Source of the DNA: Stomoxys calcitrans
Lineage: Eukaryota; Arthropoda; Insecta; Diptera; Muscidae
Assembly (NCBI RefSeq): GCF_963082655.1
Contig: NC_081553.1
Coordinates: 41,519,812 to 41,583,811, forward strand
Direction: 5' to 3'
DNA length: 64,000 nt
Shown: positions 48,101-57,848 of the stretch, piece after piece
Layout of the letters: every line of letters starts with the position of its first letter
Numbering within the stretch: the stretch's first letter is position 1
Notes under the pieces: generated by a model
What the model was told of the DNA's origin: nothing
What the model saw: only the letters and a program-made list of their open reading frames with translations
The model's database searches: none
Translations under genes and position numbers: made by a program

Positions 48101-51100
48101 CATTGCCGGGGGAGGTTAATTTCTTCAGGTGCAATGGGAGGACGTCATTCTCCAAGGACCACATTCACCCGGTAGCTATTCACCGCATCTAGTACCGTGT
48201 CCGCATGAAGCTTGTCTATTCACACTTATTCTGGAGCTTCTCTCTTGATCACACTCTAGATCATGTAGATCCACCTTAAGGCGTCTGGACGGCGGATACC
48301 TATCCACAAGATGACTATTTGGATGTTCCCTGCGATAACAGCCCAGAAGGTATCGCTTGAACAGCATGTAATTATGTCTTCGCACTCGTCAAATTTTTGT
48401 CTTCTGATGGAGATAATCCACGTGAGAAATGAGGAGACAACCCGTCGCAGTTCGAAGAGAGGCATTCTGACAGATTTTAATATTACCCCACTGCGGGTAA
48501 CATAGCTTACGAGACCACACTTCCGCTGCATAACTTGCAACAGACCGACCAATTACTTTGTACGTGGTCAACAAGGTTCCTTTGTTAGCACCCCAAGTGC
48601 TGGCGGCAAGCGACTCGAACACTTTTGACCTTAGCGATAATTGAAGTGGCATGTGGGGAGAATGTGTAAGAGCTGCCAAATTGGTGTCAGAAGTATTCTG
48701 GGACATTTGATGCTTGGAATCGTTTCTCCATCGATTATCACATTCAGCTCATTATCCACCTCATTGTAGGGAACAATTGAGGCCACCGTAGTTCAGAGGT
48801 TAGCATGTCCGCTTATGACGCTGAACGCTTGTGTTCGAATCCTGGGGAGACCATCAGAAACAATTGTCAGCTTTGGTTTTCCCCTTCTAATGCTGGCAAC
48901 ATTTGTGAGGTACTATGCCATGTAAAACTTCTCTCGAAGGAGATGTCGCACTGTGACACGCCGTTCGGACTCGGCTGTAAAAAGGAAGCCCCTTATCATT
49001 GAGCATAAAATTTGAATCAGACTGCACTCATTGATATGTTTACCCCAGTTCCTTAGCAGAATGTTCATGGGCAAAATTTGCATTTTTGTAGTGAACAATG
49101 TGGCAAAAGATTTGGAGGCATATATCTTTAACTTGCAAAGAAATAGGCTGCAAGTTCATTGAGATAGACGTTTAACCTATCGCAGATGTCATCAATGGAT
49201 GGGCGACCTGATACCATGATCGTACAATCGTCCGCATATAATACGATCTCTTTGCCATCTGGAGGGCTGGAATGGAAACACTGTAGGTAGAGGTTAAACA
49301 GTGCCGGAGATATCACCCCACCTTGGGGAACTCCCTTTTTCACTCTACGGTGTTTCGACCCTAAATTCTAGAAATGACTGCACAGATAATTCGCGACTCA
49401 TAGGACTTAAATTTTATTGGGATTTTTTCTTTTCTCTATTTTAGCATCAATGGTCATTTTCGTCGTAAAGTAGTGGCCAAAGAATGGTTTGGCAATGGTG
49501 ATGATGTCAGTGTATTAGGTAAAGTAGAGGTAACCCAACAATCCGAATATGACATCAGCAATGTGGAAGTGCAGTTCAAGGGTTTAGAGCAAAACAGTGG
49601 CTATCACATACATATGGTAAGACAACAAGACCCATATTAACATCTCTGCAACTAACCAATTCTTCTTAACCACTCGAAACCAGACCCCCGTGGAAAATAA
49701 TCTCGCTTTTCCCTGCGAGGACAGCACTCTCTATGGACATTTTAATCCCTACCAAGTTAACCCCAAATTATCACCACCACCCCATCAAGGCAGTACGGAA
49801 CAATATGAGATGGGTGATTTGAGTGGAAAATTTGGCACTTTGGATTCTTTGACTCAATATGAGGATTATTACAATGATACTCGTCTTCCTTTGTTTGGCA
49901 TAAACAGCATTATTGGCCGTTCGGTGGTGATTCATAAGAAAAAACGAAATGCTCGCTGGGCCTGTAGTACCCTAGAGAGAGGTTATTCACCACATGAGGC
50001 TCGTGAGATAAGAGCCATTGCTTCGTTTCATCATCCTACTGGTTATGCCTATGGCTATGTTAAAATGACACAACTGATACATAATGATGGAAGTCAATCG
50101 GATACTGTGTTAGAGGTGAAATTGAGGCATCCTGGTAAAAATGATAGGAATGTGGTAAGTAGAAATAATATTTTGAGAGAAAATAAAGAAGATATTTGAA
50201 GTTTGAAATATCTAAGAAATGTTGATTTAAACCCTTCTTTCTCTATTTTTTTTTTTTTTTACATAAAATGTGGTGTATAATTAAAATTTTGTTTCGTTTA
50301 CAGACCCGAAATCATAATTGGCAAATTTTTGTAAATCCTGTTGGTGTTGATGCCGCTGTTAAGCCCACAATCACTCGATGTGTAGCTGGAGGTTATGTTT
50401 GGAATCCCTATTTTACCCAATTGGCAGATCCTTTGAATGTAAGTTAATTTTATAAAATTTCAACGATTTTATGTATCAGAAGTCAGTAATGATGCCAACA
50501 CAAGAAGAAGTTCAAGTTTTGCTGAAAGACTTAAGACACAAACCCTAGATTCCGAAAGACTTAAGACACAAACTTCGAGATTAATTGAAAAAGACTTAAG
50601 ACACAAACATGATAGAGAGAACAATGAACATGAGACAAATGAAGATGAAGAGAGCAGAGAGAGCTATTTTGGCAGGAGATGGGAACAAAATAACAAACAA
50701 TTTTATTTAGTGCAAAATCTTGGACAGGAAACTGAATTTGAAGTGTCACATTCAGGGGCGTACTGAGAAGGCTCACAGATGTTGGGCTCTTTGTAGAAAT
50801 GGGGCCTGAATCCGAGGATAGTCCATTGGCTCCACAGGAGCGGGATTAGACCAATACTTACTTACGTCTCAGAAGTTTGGTGGACTGCTATGGAGAAAAA
50901 GTACAACAGAAGGAACATACAACTGGGTCAGAGAACATGTTGTCTTGGCATAGGTGGAGCGATGAGGACCACGCCCCCAAGGCACTGGAGACTATTCTAG
51001 ATATTGACATACAGATTAAGTGTGAGGCAACCACTGCGGCTATGAGACTTAAGGCGATGGGAGAATGGATTGAGGATGGGAGCAGCTCATACCATCGCGG

Positions 51101-54100
51101 TATAATCGAGGCGGCGATAGGAATCCTGGAAGGAAAGGAAGAGGTTTCCGATCGGATACCTGAAATTAACCTTGACGTCTATTTGCGAAGCACTGCCGTC
51201 ATCGGCACAGTCTTGGATTGACGGAACCCTAGTATTGCCATCTGGAAAATCATGTTACAGGGATGGATCAAAGCTAGAGGACAGAGTGGGCCTGGGGTTT
51301 TACATTGAGAACCCAGGGACTGAGATCTTTAGACTGCCTGACCGTAATACGATCTTGCAGGCGGAGATCCGGGCGATCACGGAATGCGTGAAGTGGTGTG
51401 GTGCTAACGCGAGGACGTCGAGTACGGACAGTAAAATTCCCATAAGGGCAATAACAATCAGCATGGTAAGGTTACGAACAGTCTTGCAGTGTAAGAAGGA
51501 GATTAACGCCTTCTATTAGAATGGCAAAATCCGCATCGTTTGGGTGCCGGGCCATAACGGAGTAAGTGGGAATGAAAGGGCAGACGATTTGGCGGTGAAG
51601 GCCAGAGGACTTGGTTAACCCGAAGCCTTTTGAGTCGACGCAGTCCGAGTTAAAGGAGTGGTCGACAAGAAAACACGTTCTCCAAACTTGTTTTCTAATA
51701 AATTGATTGTGACATTCGATGTGTGCCTTGTGGCGCCATCCTGTTGGAACCACATGTCATCCAAGTCCATATCATCCAATTGGGCCAAAAATATTCTGTT
51801 AATATTTCATAGGAAAATGCCGGTCTTGATCATCACGGAAGAAGTACGGCCCAATGAAGTACGGCCCGCCGACCCATAAACCTCACCAAACCGTTATATT
51901 ATCGAGATGCAAAGATGACACATGAAGTACGTGCGGATTGCTGCCTGACCAATAACACATATTTTGCATTAAATGAGCCCCATCGCTGAAGATGATTTTA
52001 AACGTTGATGATTCTTAACATTGAGGCCATTGACTCCGAATTTCGGTAGTAAATTTGAATAATTTCGACACGTTGTTGGGTCTTATATCTTTGCATTATA
52101 AAATGGCAAACCTTACTGACGAGAAATGTCAAAAGAGCGGCAAAAAATATGGGGTCGTTTGCTGTCCCTATCGATCTACTTATGTAGCGTCCCTGTTTGC
52201 GTCGTTTTCGGTCCCTATCAGTCTACTTTTGCAGCGTCCCCGTTGAAAAACCCTTTACATGCAGATATCCTATTCCGACACTATATGTTCTTGATGCTCA
52301 TAACATTGTAAGACAATCTAGCCATGTCCGTCAGTCTGTCTGTTGGCAACACGTTGTGACAAGTTCTTGGATTAACTTTTTCATATATATAAGAGCTGTG
52401 TCAGATCATAAACCGATATGGACCGTACATTTCATGGATGTCAGAAGTCATAGAAAAATACCACTTCCAAAATTTTATATAAATCGGGCTTAGGAAGCCA
52501 AATTGGGAGATCGGTTTATATAGCTGCTGTATTAAGTTATTGGCCGATTTAGACCATATATGACTCAGTTATTAAAAGTCAAAACAAAACGCGACGTGCA
52601 AAATTTTAGGCGAATTGGATACAAATTTTGTTCTCCAAAAGGGAGATCGGTTTTTATGGCAGCTACTTCCGGTTATGAACTTATTTATACCATAATTGTC
52701 ACCATTGTTGAAAGTTGTTCCAAAACGACTCGTGCAAAATTTTAGCCAAATCGGATGAGAATTGCATCCTCTAGGAGCTGTGGAAGTTTGATATGGAGAT
52801 CGGTTTATATGACAGCCATATCAGGTTATGAACCGATTTGAACCATACTTTGCAGAGTTGTTAGAAGTCATATCAAAACGCAAAATTTCAATCAAATCGG
52901 GTGGTAATTGTTCTTTCCAAATGATCAAGAAAACAAATCGGAAGATAGGTTTATATGGCACCTATATCAAAACATTGACCGATTTGGCCCATTTACAATC
53001 CCAATGGGCCTACACGAATAAGAATTATTTAGGCAAAATTTCAAGCACCTACTTTAACCACTTACAAAGTTTGCGTTCTTTCGACAGACAGACGGACAGA
53101 TGACAGACAGACATGCCTAGATCGACTTAAAATTTCATGACTATCAAGAATATATATAGGTTAGGTTAGATTTAAGTGGCAGTCTGCCATCAGACTCACT
53201 TAGACGTTTTCGTCCATTGTGATACCACAGGAACAGAAGAAGGCTTTTCGTTCTTACCTTTAAACCATACAGATAGCTTTAAAAACCCCAATAACTTGCG
53301 AATGTTCACATCCACTAAATCAGACAGGTTCTCAAAGAAATGAGAACCTAAAGTGGAACTCCTTCTGACTGCTAGTGCGGGACACACACACAAAATGTGT
53401 TCTATAGTCTCCTTTTCTTTGATGTCCTCACAGCGTCTGCAAAAGTCGCTACTGGCAACCTTCAGTCTATCAGCATGTTTTCCGATTAGACACAATGGGT
53501 GAGACGTCTGTTCTAGCAAATGACAGCAAAGCGGTAGCCCTCTTCAAATGTAGATTAGGCCACATAGTTTTGGAATGCTCACAGCCCCCTCTTTGTGACC
53601 ATCTATCATTCGTTGTCCCTTGGGACTGGTCCTGAAAATTTAGCTTACATGTCGCTAGAGGCATATCTACAGATTCCAGTATCCCTGGAATGTGTAGGGT
53701 AGTTCATATCTCACAAGCTCGTCCGTTTTACAATTCCCTGGGATGTCTCCGTGGCCTGGCACCTAGAACAGGTGAATTTTGAACTGTTCAGCCATCTCGT
53801 TGAGAGATCTGCGACAATCGAGGACGGTTTTTGTTTTCAGAAATACGTTTCCCAGGGATTTAATGGCTGCCTGGCTATCTGAGAAGATATTAATGCCAAT
53901 CGTCATAATGACATTATATCTTAGCCATTCCACCACTTCCTTAATTGCAAGTATCTCCGCTTGATACACACTGCAGTGGTCGGGTAACCTTTTCGATGTG
54001 ACCAGTTCTAGATCTTTAGAGTTCACACCAAAGTCCAGCTTGTCGTTTAGTTTGGAACCATCCTTCAAACCACAAAACCATATAGCATTATAGGTCTGAC

Positions 54101-56217
54101 AACTGCAGTATATACCCAATGCATAACAAGCGGTGTATAGGGCAAGAGTTGCCTTTCTTGCGCTTTCCAAAATTTGGATTTTAAGTTCAATTTCCTGTCC
54201 AGCATTTTGCGCTTTCTGTAAATGGAACATTCTCTCCTCCCAAGGACACAGGTGCCACTGTAGGCAACATATATCTCCTGCTGAAATGAACTACTTCTAT
54301 CTTGCACGGATTTATACCTAGACCTCTATCGTTAGAACAACTGCTGAGTCGTCTTCTGATTCCCAACCCCACAGCTTCTATAGACATTCAGTTTCAACTT
54401 GTTGAATCCGTAGGACACAATCCCTTCAGACTTGTTGAGGTCTGCGAGACAGCCGGAGTTGAGTTCGAATACTGCATGTCTCTGGTCATCATCAGCCTCA
54501 TCCAATCTTCCAGTCGGTAATTGAAAGATTCGGATTACATTCTCTTAGTCTTCCAAGTATCGATTCAGGATCTAAGGGAATGCTTGGTATCTAAGCATGC
54601 GCAATTGGTCGAGAAGGAATATCTTCCTCCTTGGCAAAATCTAGTGCTGCACCTGGCCATGTCTCACCAATCTTTTTTAGCGCATACACGATACATTTCA
54701 ATTGAGCGTTGATCTCCAAAGTCAATTAGGCTATATTATACCAGCCAGCATCGTCACAAACTGGAGGAGACCCATGTTAGGCATGTTAAGTTCGAAAATA
54801 GGCTATATTCGATGTAACCTCAATACGGACCGATCATGCGATTTAATGTCTTGGGGCTTTGAAAGAAGCCGATTTCGCTTAAATTTGGTACGCTAAGTTG
54901 GATTCATGATTTCGATATCCGTTCTATTAAGTTCGAGATCGGACCATATTTGGATATAGCTGCCATATTGGGCTCATTAAAGGCGCATTTATTGTCCGAT
55001 ATAGCTGCGATATCGGTGTCATATAGACCATTATTCGGCTTTATCATATTGAGCAGAAAATTGTATTGAGCAGAAAATTGTATCGACGTCCATGCCGAGT
55101 TTGGTCCAAATCGAACCATTTTTCCATATAGCTGCAATGGGTTCAAAGATGATAAATATTTGACCGAAGTATATACATCCGAGGTAGTGTCTATCCAAAG
55201 TTCGGCCCAGTCGAACTTAATGTATTTTTACTTTTTAAGTTTGATTGTTAAATTTAATATAATCATAAAACTAATTTTGTTTCATTGCATTTAAAGCGTG
55301 ATTTGTACGAACTTGAATGTGGCCCAGATAATCCTTTACGCTGCTATGTGGGTGATGTCGGAGCCAGATTGGGAACAATAGGTATGTTTGAAATAAAAAT
55401 TTTAAATTTGATTGCTTATTGCACTACACGAAACTATTGTACATTGCGCTCTTTTTAACTTTTTTAATTTTTTCTTCTCAAAAATACAGATCTTGGTGCT
55501 GAACGCACTGTGGTCACAGATCCCAACTTCCCTTTGGAGGCCCCAGTGGGAGCTATAGGCCGTTCTTTGGTAATATTTGGTCCAGACTACTCAGGAGAAC
55601 GTTTCGCCTGTGCCAACATAGAACCGGATCACAATGTGATTAAATATATCAATCTACAGAAACCACCCAGATTTGTGGTGTAAGTAAAGAATGTTTCCAA
55701 AACATGGAGATAATATATTAAAAATCATTGCAATTATTTCTAGAGCCCAATTTCTTGATGAACTACGTTCGGTCATGGGCATACCCGAATGGATGTTAGA
55801 TGTTGATGCTCGTAAAACCAAAGAGCTACATGGAGGATCCTGCATTCAAATGATCATACATTTCAAGGGTCCCATAGCTCATCGCCTGGAATTGGATATG
55901 TCTCGATTGATAGCTGCTGGGCGTTTGGATGCCCCTAGTTTGTATATTCCTGGTTATGTGAATACCAAACGCAAGGCCACCATTTCGTACAGGACTTGTG
56001 GTGTAAGGGATCGTAATGAAAATCGTAAGTAGTTGTTGAAAACTTATTAATTGTGAAAAAATTTATATATTTTGGATCCGATTTTTTTTTACTTTAAGGA
56101 AATAAAATACAAAAAGGTGGTATTTCTGCAGCCTCCCATATAGATGGCAAAGTGATTTTGTTGGTATTACTAAGCTTAGTGTCTCTAAGTGATTTTGTGT
56201 ATAACATTATAATTTAG
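39128..56217 (+). CDS. Rsod: Multi-domain Cu/Zn-SOD-like secreted, GPI-anchor-type protein
   Basis: Eleven exons: 39128-39197, 39303-39602, 45491-46085, 46144-47190, 49445-49616, 49684-50154, 50304-50438, 55297-55381, 55490-55679, 55744-56024 and 56099-56217. All junctions are GT-AG and keep phase, giving 1154 residues. Residues 1-24 are a signal peptide (FFVLVLLGIASQATG); 1133-1154 are a hydrophobic C-terminus after GGISAASHIDG, typical of GPI attachment. Between lie about five or six SOD-like domains recognised by repeated GDLSGKFGTL-, GHFNP- and GRSVVIH-type motifs and GERxAC ends. Only residues ~672-830 keep a metal site: H725, H727, H747, H812 (copper set), H762, D773, C739-C822 and R819; the zinc H80 position is E770. 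Best match from memory is Drosophila Rsod (CG31028). Catalysis is unproven. Confidence 0.88.
39643..40600 (+). mobile_element. 153-bp superfamily element in Rsod intron 2
   Basis: Left end ACAAGCAAAAGCGTGCTAAG, then TTCGGCCGGGCCGAATCTTG. Core units carry GATCGGTTTACATGGGAGC and AGTTGTTGGAAGTCATAACG. Right end TAGTATACCCCACCCTATGG. Open frames at 39882-40527 are 51-codon repeat translations. Confidence 0.7.
40601..41814 (+). mobile_element. 153-bp superfamily element, cut by a LINE
   Basis: Left end ACTAAAAAGGCTTTAAGTTG, then GGGCCAGGCCGTTCTTTGG. Core units contain ATCGGGAGATCGGT and GGTCTATATGGGGCAATATT variants, including a ~240-bp higher-order repeat (near 41030-41250 and 41385-41600). The core breaks off at the LINE and appears to resume at 42876. 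Confidence 0.65.
41815..42633 (+). pseudogene. LINE 3' fragment with RNase H domain
   Basis: Frame 41823-42488 reads as the end of a retrotransposon polyprotein: an RNase H part (VVEWLRHNVITTIGICIFSD, SQVAIKSL, FWVPGHRDTPGN) and a C-terminal zinc-knuckle-like motif (CRSCGDIEEEETTEHLLCVC). A 3' UTR ends GTGGTATCAGAATGGACGAA, GTCTAATTGAGTGGGATG and ACCTAACCTAAC. The reverse transcriptase is absent (5' truncation). Same family as 53157-54520. RNase H plus this tail points to the I/LOA/R1 side of non-LTR elements (inference). Confidence 0.85.
42636..42872 (+). mobile_element. Mariner-derived MITE, 237 bp
   Basis: TTGGGTTGCCCAAAAAGTAA at the left and TTGGGCAAACCAA at the right, TA on both sides (42634-42635, 42873-42874). 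Inserted two bases after the LINE tail. Interior nearly identical to 36226-36461. Confidence 0.9.
42876..43018 (+). repeat. Remainder of a 153-bp-type element
   Basis: Core and end phrases (AAAATTGGGTAATAAGTCCG, AGAAGATCGGTCTATAAGG, CTTAACCTGCCTATGGACAA) continue the element interrupted at 41815. Confidence 0.55.
43019..43342 (+). repeat. Unclassified dispersed repeat, second copy
   Basis: Matches 4795-5036 in order (GGTCCAAAGGACCGATCGCC, AGAGCCGGTGCCGCCCGACC, GATTATCCGCGACTGCCGTT) and continues about 80 bases further. Confidence 0.6.
43343..43519 (+). repeat. Terminal region of a 153-bp superfamily element, left of the LINE
   Basis: GACAGACAGATGGACATGGC and TAGATCATCTTAG are the usual terminal phrases. 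The sequence stops at the LINE's poly-T at 43520. Confidence 0.5.
43520..44417 (-). pseudogene. 5'-truncated copy of the Jockey/CR1-like LINE at 2975
   Basis: The minus-strand frame 43505-43978 reads MELVDRVQRRAMILIGDSTV, RYFHGVCSRDIRRLIPDVRM and MWNRVPASVFPINIDVQKHK, the C-terminal part of the same family. Further upstream are the NAQKTQCCFLSH-equivalent and the catalytic ADD region near 44400. The poly-T at 43520 is its A-tail. Frameshifts in the reverse transcriptase make it dead. Confidence 0.85.
44418..44949 (+). mobile_element. 153-bp superfamily element end, right of the LINE
   Basis: Core (ATCGGGAGATCGGTTTGTGT), terminal phrases (TATATACTTTATGGGGTCCT) and the right end CCCCCATCCTATGGTGGTGG GTATAAAA at 44868-44896. 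Confidence 0.65.
44950..45118 (+). mobile_element. SINE family 1, 3' part
   Basis: GTGAGGTATTTTGCTATGTA, GGCTATAAAAAGGAGGCCCC, TTGAACTGCACTCATTGATA and GTTCATGGACAAATTTGCAT match the distal half of the copy at 48778-49085; the tRNA-like head is missing. Confidence 0.7.
45119..45405. mobile_element. Deleted 153-bp superfamily copy with facing ends
   Basis: AAACGGAATGACAAAATGAA and CGTTCTACGGTGGTGGGTAT are a right end. After a short remnant, CAAGATACGGCTAGGCCGAA then CCCACTTTTACTTGTTT is a minus-oriented palindrome end. Confidence 0.5.
47191..47884 (+). other. Rsod intron 4, first part
   Basis: AT-rich intron sequence without a recognised repeat; GTAAGT donor at 47191. The rest of the intron is a LINE with a SINE inside it. 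Confidence 0.5.
47885..49365 (-). pseudogene. Jockey-type LINE fragment, split by a SINE, in Rsod intron 4
   Basis: On the minus strand, 49343-49128 reads the reverse transcriptase core GVPQGGVISPALFNLYLQ followed by the catalytic YADDCTIM. 48706-48389 reads KVFESLAASTWGANKGTLLT and NASLRTATGCLLISHVDYLH. 48385-47950 continues LGCYRREHPNSHLVDRYPPS and RLKVDLHDLE. This is the order of a Jockey ORF2 end. A SINE sits at 48778-49085. The 5' part and tail are missing; frameshifted. Confidence 0.85.
48778..49085 (+). mobile_element. tRNA-derived SINE, family 1, best-preserved copy
   Basis: Head CCACCGTAGTTCAGAGGTTA, then GCATGTCCGCTTATGACG, B box TGTTCGAATCCTGGGGAGAC, body TTTCCCCTTCTAATGCTGGC and CGAAGGAGATGTCGCACTGT, tail AATGTTCATGGGCAAAATTT. 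It is flanked by TTGTAGGGAACAAT (48764-48777) and TTGTAGTGAACAAT (49086-49099), a target-site duplication with one mismatch, inside an older LINE. Confidence 0.88.
50439..50744 (+). other. Start of Rsod intron 7 with a short tandem motif
   Basis: AAAGACTTAAGACACAAAC occurs three times (50525, 50555, 50590) before a GA-rich stretch. No coding or element identity recognised. Confidence 0.5.
50745..51665 (+). pseudogene. LINE 3' fragment with RNase H, second family
   Basis: Frame-shifted reading: KAHRCWALCRNG, then GLDQYLLTS-like thumb sequence, ALETILDIDIQIKCEATTAA and MRLKAMGEWIEDGSSSYHRG, and an RNase H domain with CYRDGSKLEDRVGLGFYIEN (first Asp), LQAEIRAITECVKW (Glu) and IVWVPGHNGVSGNERADDLA (last Asp). 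Related to, but distinct from, the family at 41815. Frameshifts and stops make it inactive. Confidence 0.8.
51640..52030 (-). pseudogene. Tc1/mariner-superfamily transposase remnant
   Basis: On the minus strand, with stops and one frameshift: FSDGAHLMQNMCYWSGSNPH (first catalytic Asp region), LHLDNITVW, GLWVGGPYFIGPYFFRDDQD, LDDMWFQQDGA-like (second Asp, near 51770-51740), then HIECHNQFIRKQVWRTC. A different lineage from the mariner at 14000. No ends recognised. Confidence 0.65.
52031..53156 (+). mobile_element. 153-bp superfamily element in Rsod intron 7
   Basis: From 52320 (GCCATGTCCGTCAGTCTGTC) core units with GATCGGTTTATATGACAGCC and GTTATGAACCGATTTGAACC follow, ending in terminal phrases (CGACAGACAGACGGACAGAT, ATCAAGAATATATATAGG) at the LINE tail. 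Before it, 52160-52250 has a doubled phrase (CGGTCCCTATCAGTCTAC and TCCCTATCGATCTAC). Confidence 0.65.
53157..54520 (-). pseudogene. LINE with reverse transcriptase end and RNase H, internally deleted
   Basis: On the minus strand, 54387-54065 reads VGLGIRRRLSSCSNDRGLGI, PCKIEVVHFSRRYMLPTVAP and PVSLGGENVPFTESAKC, then WVYTAVVRPIMLYGFVV. 54060-53763 is RNase H (GSKLNDKLDFGVN, YQAEILAIKEVVEWL, IFSDSQAAIKSL). 53664-53196 is the C-terminus with CRRCEDIKEKETIEHILCVC. The 3' tail is GTGGTATCACAATGGACGAA, CGTCTAAGTGAGTCTGATGG, CTAACCTAACC. A deletion joins MLYGFVV directly to the RNase H part. Same family as 41815-42633. Confidence 0.85.
54521..54779. other. Intron sequence, possibly more LINE
   Basis: Not clearly coding in any frame. 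It may be decayed upstream LINE sequence; no firm match. Confidence 0.3.
54780..55240 (-). mobile_element. Short 153-bp superfamily copy
   Basis: ATTTGGATATAGCTGCCATA core phrases are followed by the right end GAGGTAGTGTCTATCCAAAG, then TTCGGCCCAGTCGAACTTAA at 55200-55219 and a T-rich tail. Confidence 0.6.
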
Positions 56218-56319
56218 AAATTGCTACAATTGATTTGTGCATAATATTTGTTTAAGTGTAATGTGAAAAGTGTGAATGATTGTTGTTGGATTGTTATAAT
56301 ATCTTAATACTCAAAAATT

Positions 56320-56325
56320 AATAAA
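56320..56325 (+). terminator. Rsod polyadenylation signal
   Basis: AATAAA 103 bases after the Rsod stop, in ATTAATAAAAATCAAG. The first candidate downstream; a repeat element begins shortly after it. Confidence 0.6.
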
Positions 56326-56364
56326 AATCAAGTCATAACTTATGCTTTATATCTTAGGTTAAAT

Positions 56365-57848
56365 TAAAAACAAGTAAAAAGGGGCCGAACTTTGGATACC
56401 CACTACCTCGGGAATATATGTAAACCACCTTTCAACAAAATTCGGTGAAAATTTCATACCTTATGTCCCATATCAGTTATATCAAAATATGTTCCGATTT
56501 GGACCAAATACTAAAATACAGATATAGCTATCTAAAAATAAACCGATCTGAACCATAAACGACACGGATGTCGAAAAGCCTAGCATAAGTCACTGTGTAA
56601 AATTTCAGTGAAATCGGATTATAAATGCGCCTTTTATGGGGCCAAGAACTTAAATCGCGATATTGGTCTATATGGCAGCTATATTCAAATCTGGACCGAT
56701 CTGGGCAAAATTGAAGAAGGTCTTCGAAGAGCCTAACCAAACTCACTGTCTCAAATTTCAGCGACATCGGACAATAAATGCGTCTTTTATGGCCTCAAAA
56801 CTTAAAACCTAGATATCGGTCTATATGGCAGCTATATTCAAATCTGAACCGATCTGTGCGATATTGCTGAAGTATGTCAAGAGGTTTAACCTAGCTCACT
56901 GTCCTAAATTTCGGCAACATCGGACAGTAAATAAGCATTTTATGGGCCCAAAACCATAAATCAAGAAATCGGTCTATATGGCAGCTATATCCAAATCTGA
57001 ACCGATCTGGGCCAAATTGAAGAAAGATTTCGAAGGGCCTAACACAACTCACTGTCCCAAATTTCAGCAAGATCGGATAATAAATATGGCTTTTATGGGC
57101 CTTAGACCCTAAATCGGAGGATCGGTCTATATGACAGCTATATCCAAATCTGAGCCGATCTAGGCCAAATTGAAGAAGGATGTTGAAGTACCTTACAAAA
57201 CCTCACTGTCCCAAATTTCGGCGAAATTAAAAAATAAATGCGCCTTTTGACGGGCCCAAAACCTTAAATCGAAAGATCGGTCTATATGGCAGCTATATCC
57301 AAATCTGAACCGATCTTGGCCAAATTGAAGGAGGATGTCGAAGGGCCTAACGCAACTCTCTGTCGCAAATTTCAGCGAAAGCGGATAATAAATGTAGCTT
57401 TTATGGGCCTTAGACCCTATATCGGAGGATCGGTCTATATAGCAGCTATATCCAAATCTGGACTGATCTCGGCCAAATTGAAGAAGGATGTCGAAGGGCC
57501 TAAAACAACTGACTTTCCCAAGTTTCAGCAAAATCGGATAATAAATGTGGCTTTATATGGGGACTATATCAAAATATAGTCCGATATAGCCCAAATTCGA
57601 ACTTAACCTGCTTATGGGCAAAAAAAAGATTCTGTGCAAAATTTCAGTTCAATATCTTTATTTGGGAAGACTGTAGCGTGATTTCAACAGACAGACGGAC
57701 AGACGGACGGACATGGCTAGATCGTCTTAGATTTTTACGCTGATCAAGACTATATACACTTTATAGGATCGGAAGTGGATATTTCGATGAGTTTCAAACG
57801 GAATGACAAAATGAATATACCTGCATCCTTCGTTGGTGGGTATAACGA
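56365..57848 (+). mobile_element. Full-length 153-bp superfamily element, about seven units
   Basis: Left end AAACAAGTAAAAAGGGGCCG, ACTTTGGATACCCACTACC. GGTCTATATGGC or close variants begin at 56665, 56818, 56971, 57124, 57279 and 57432, steps of 153, 153, 153, 155 and 153. Right end GACAGACGGACAGACGGACG, then GCATCCTTCGTTGGTGGGTA. Open frames at 57193-57579 read the 51-codon unit. Confidence 0.78.
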
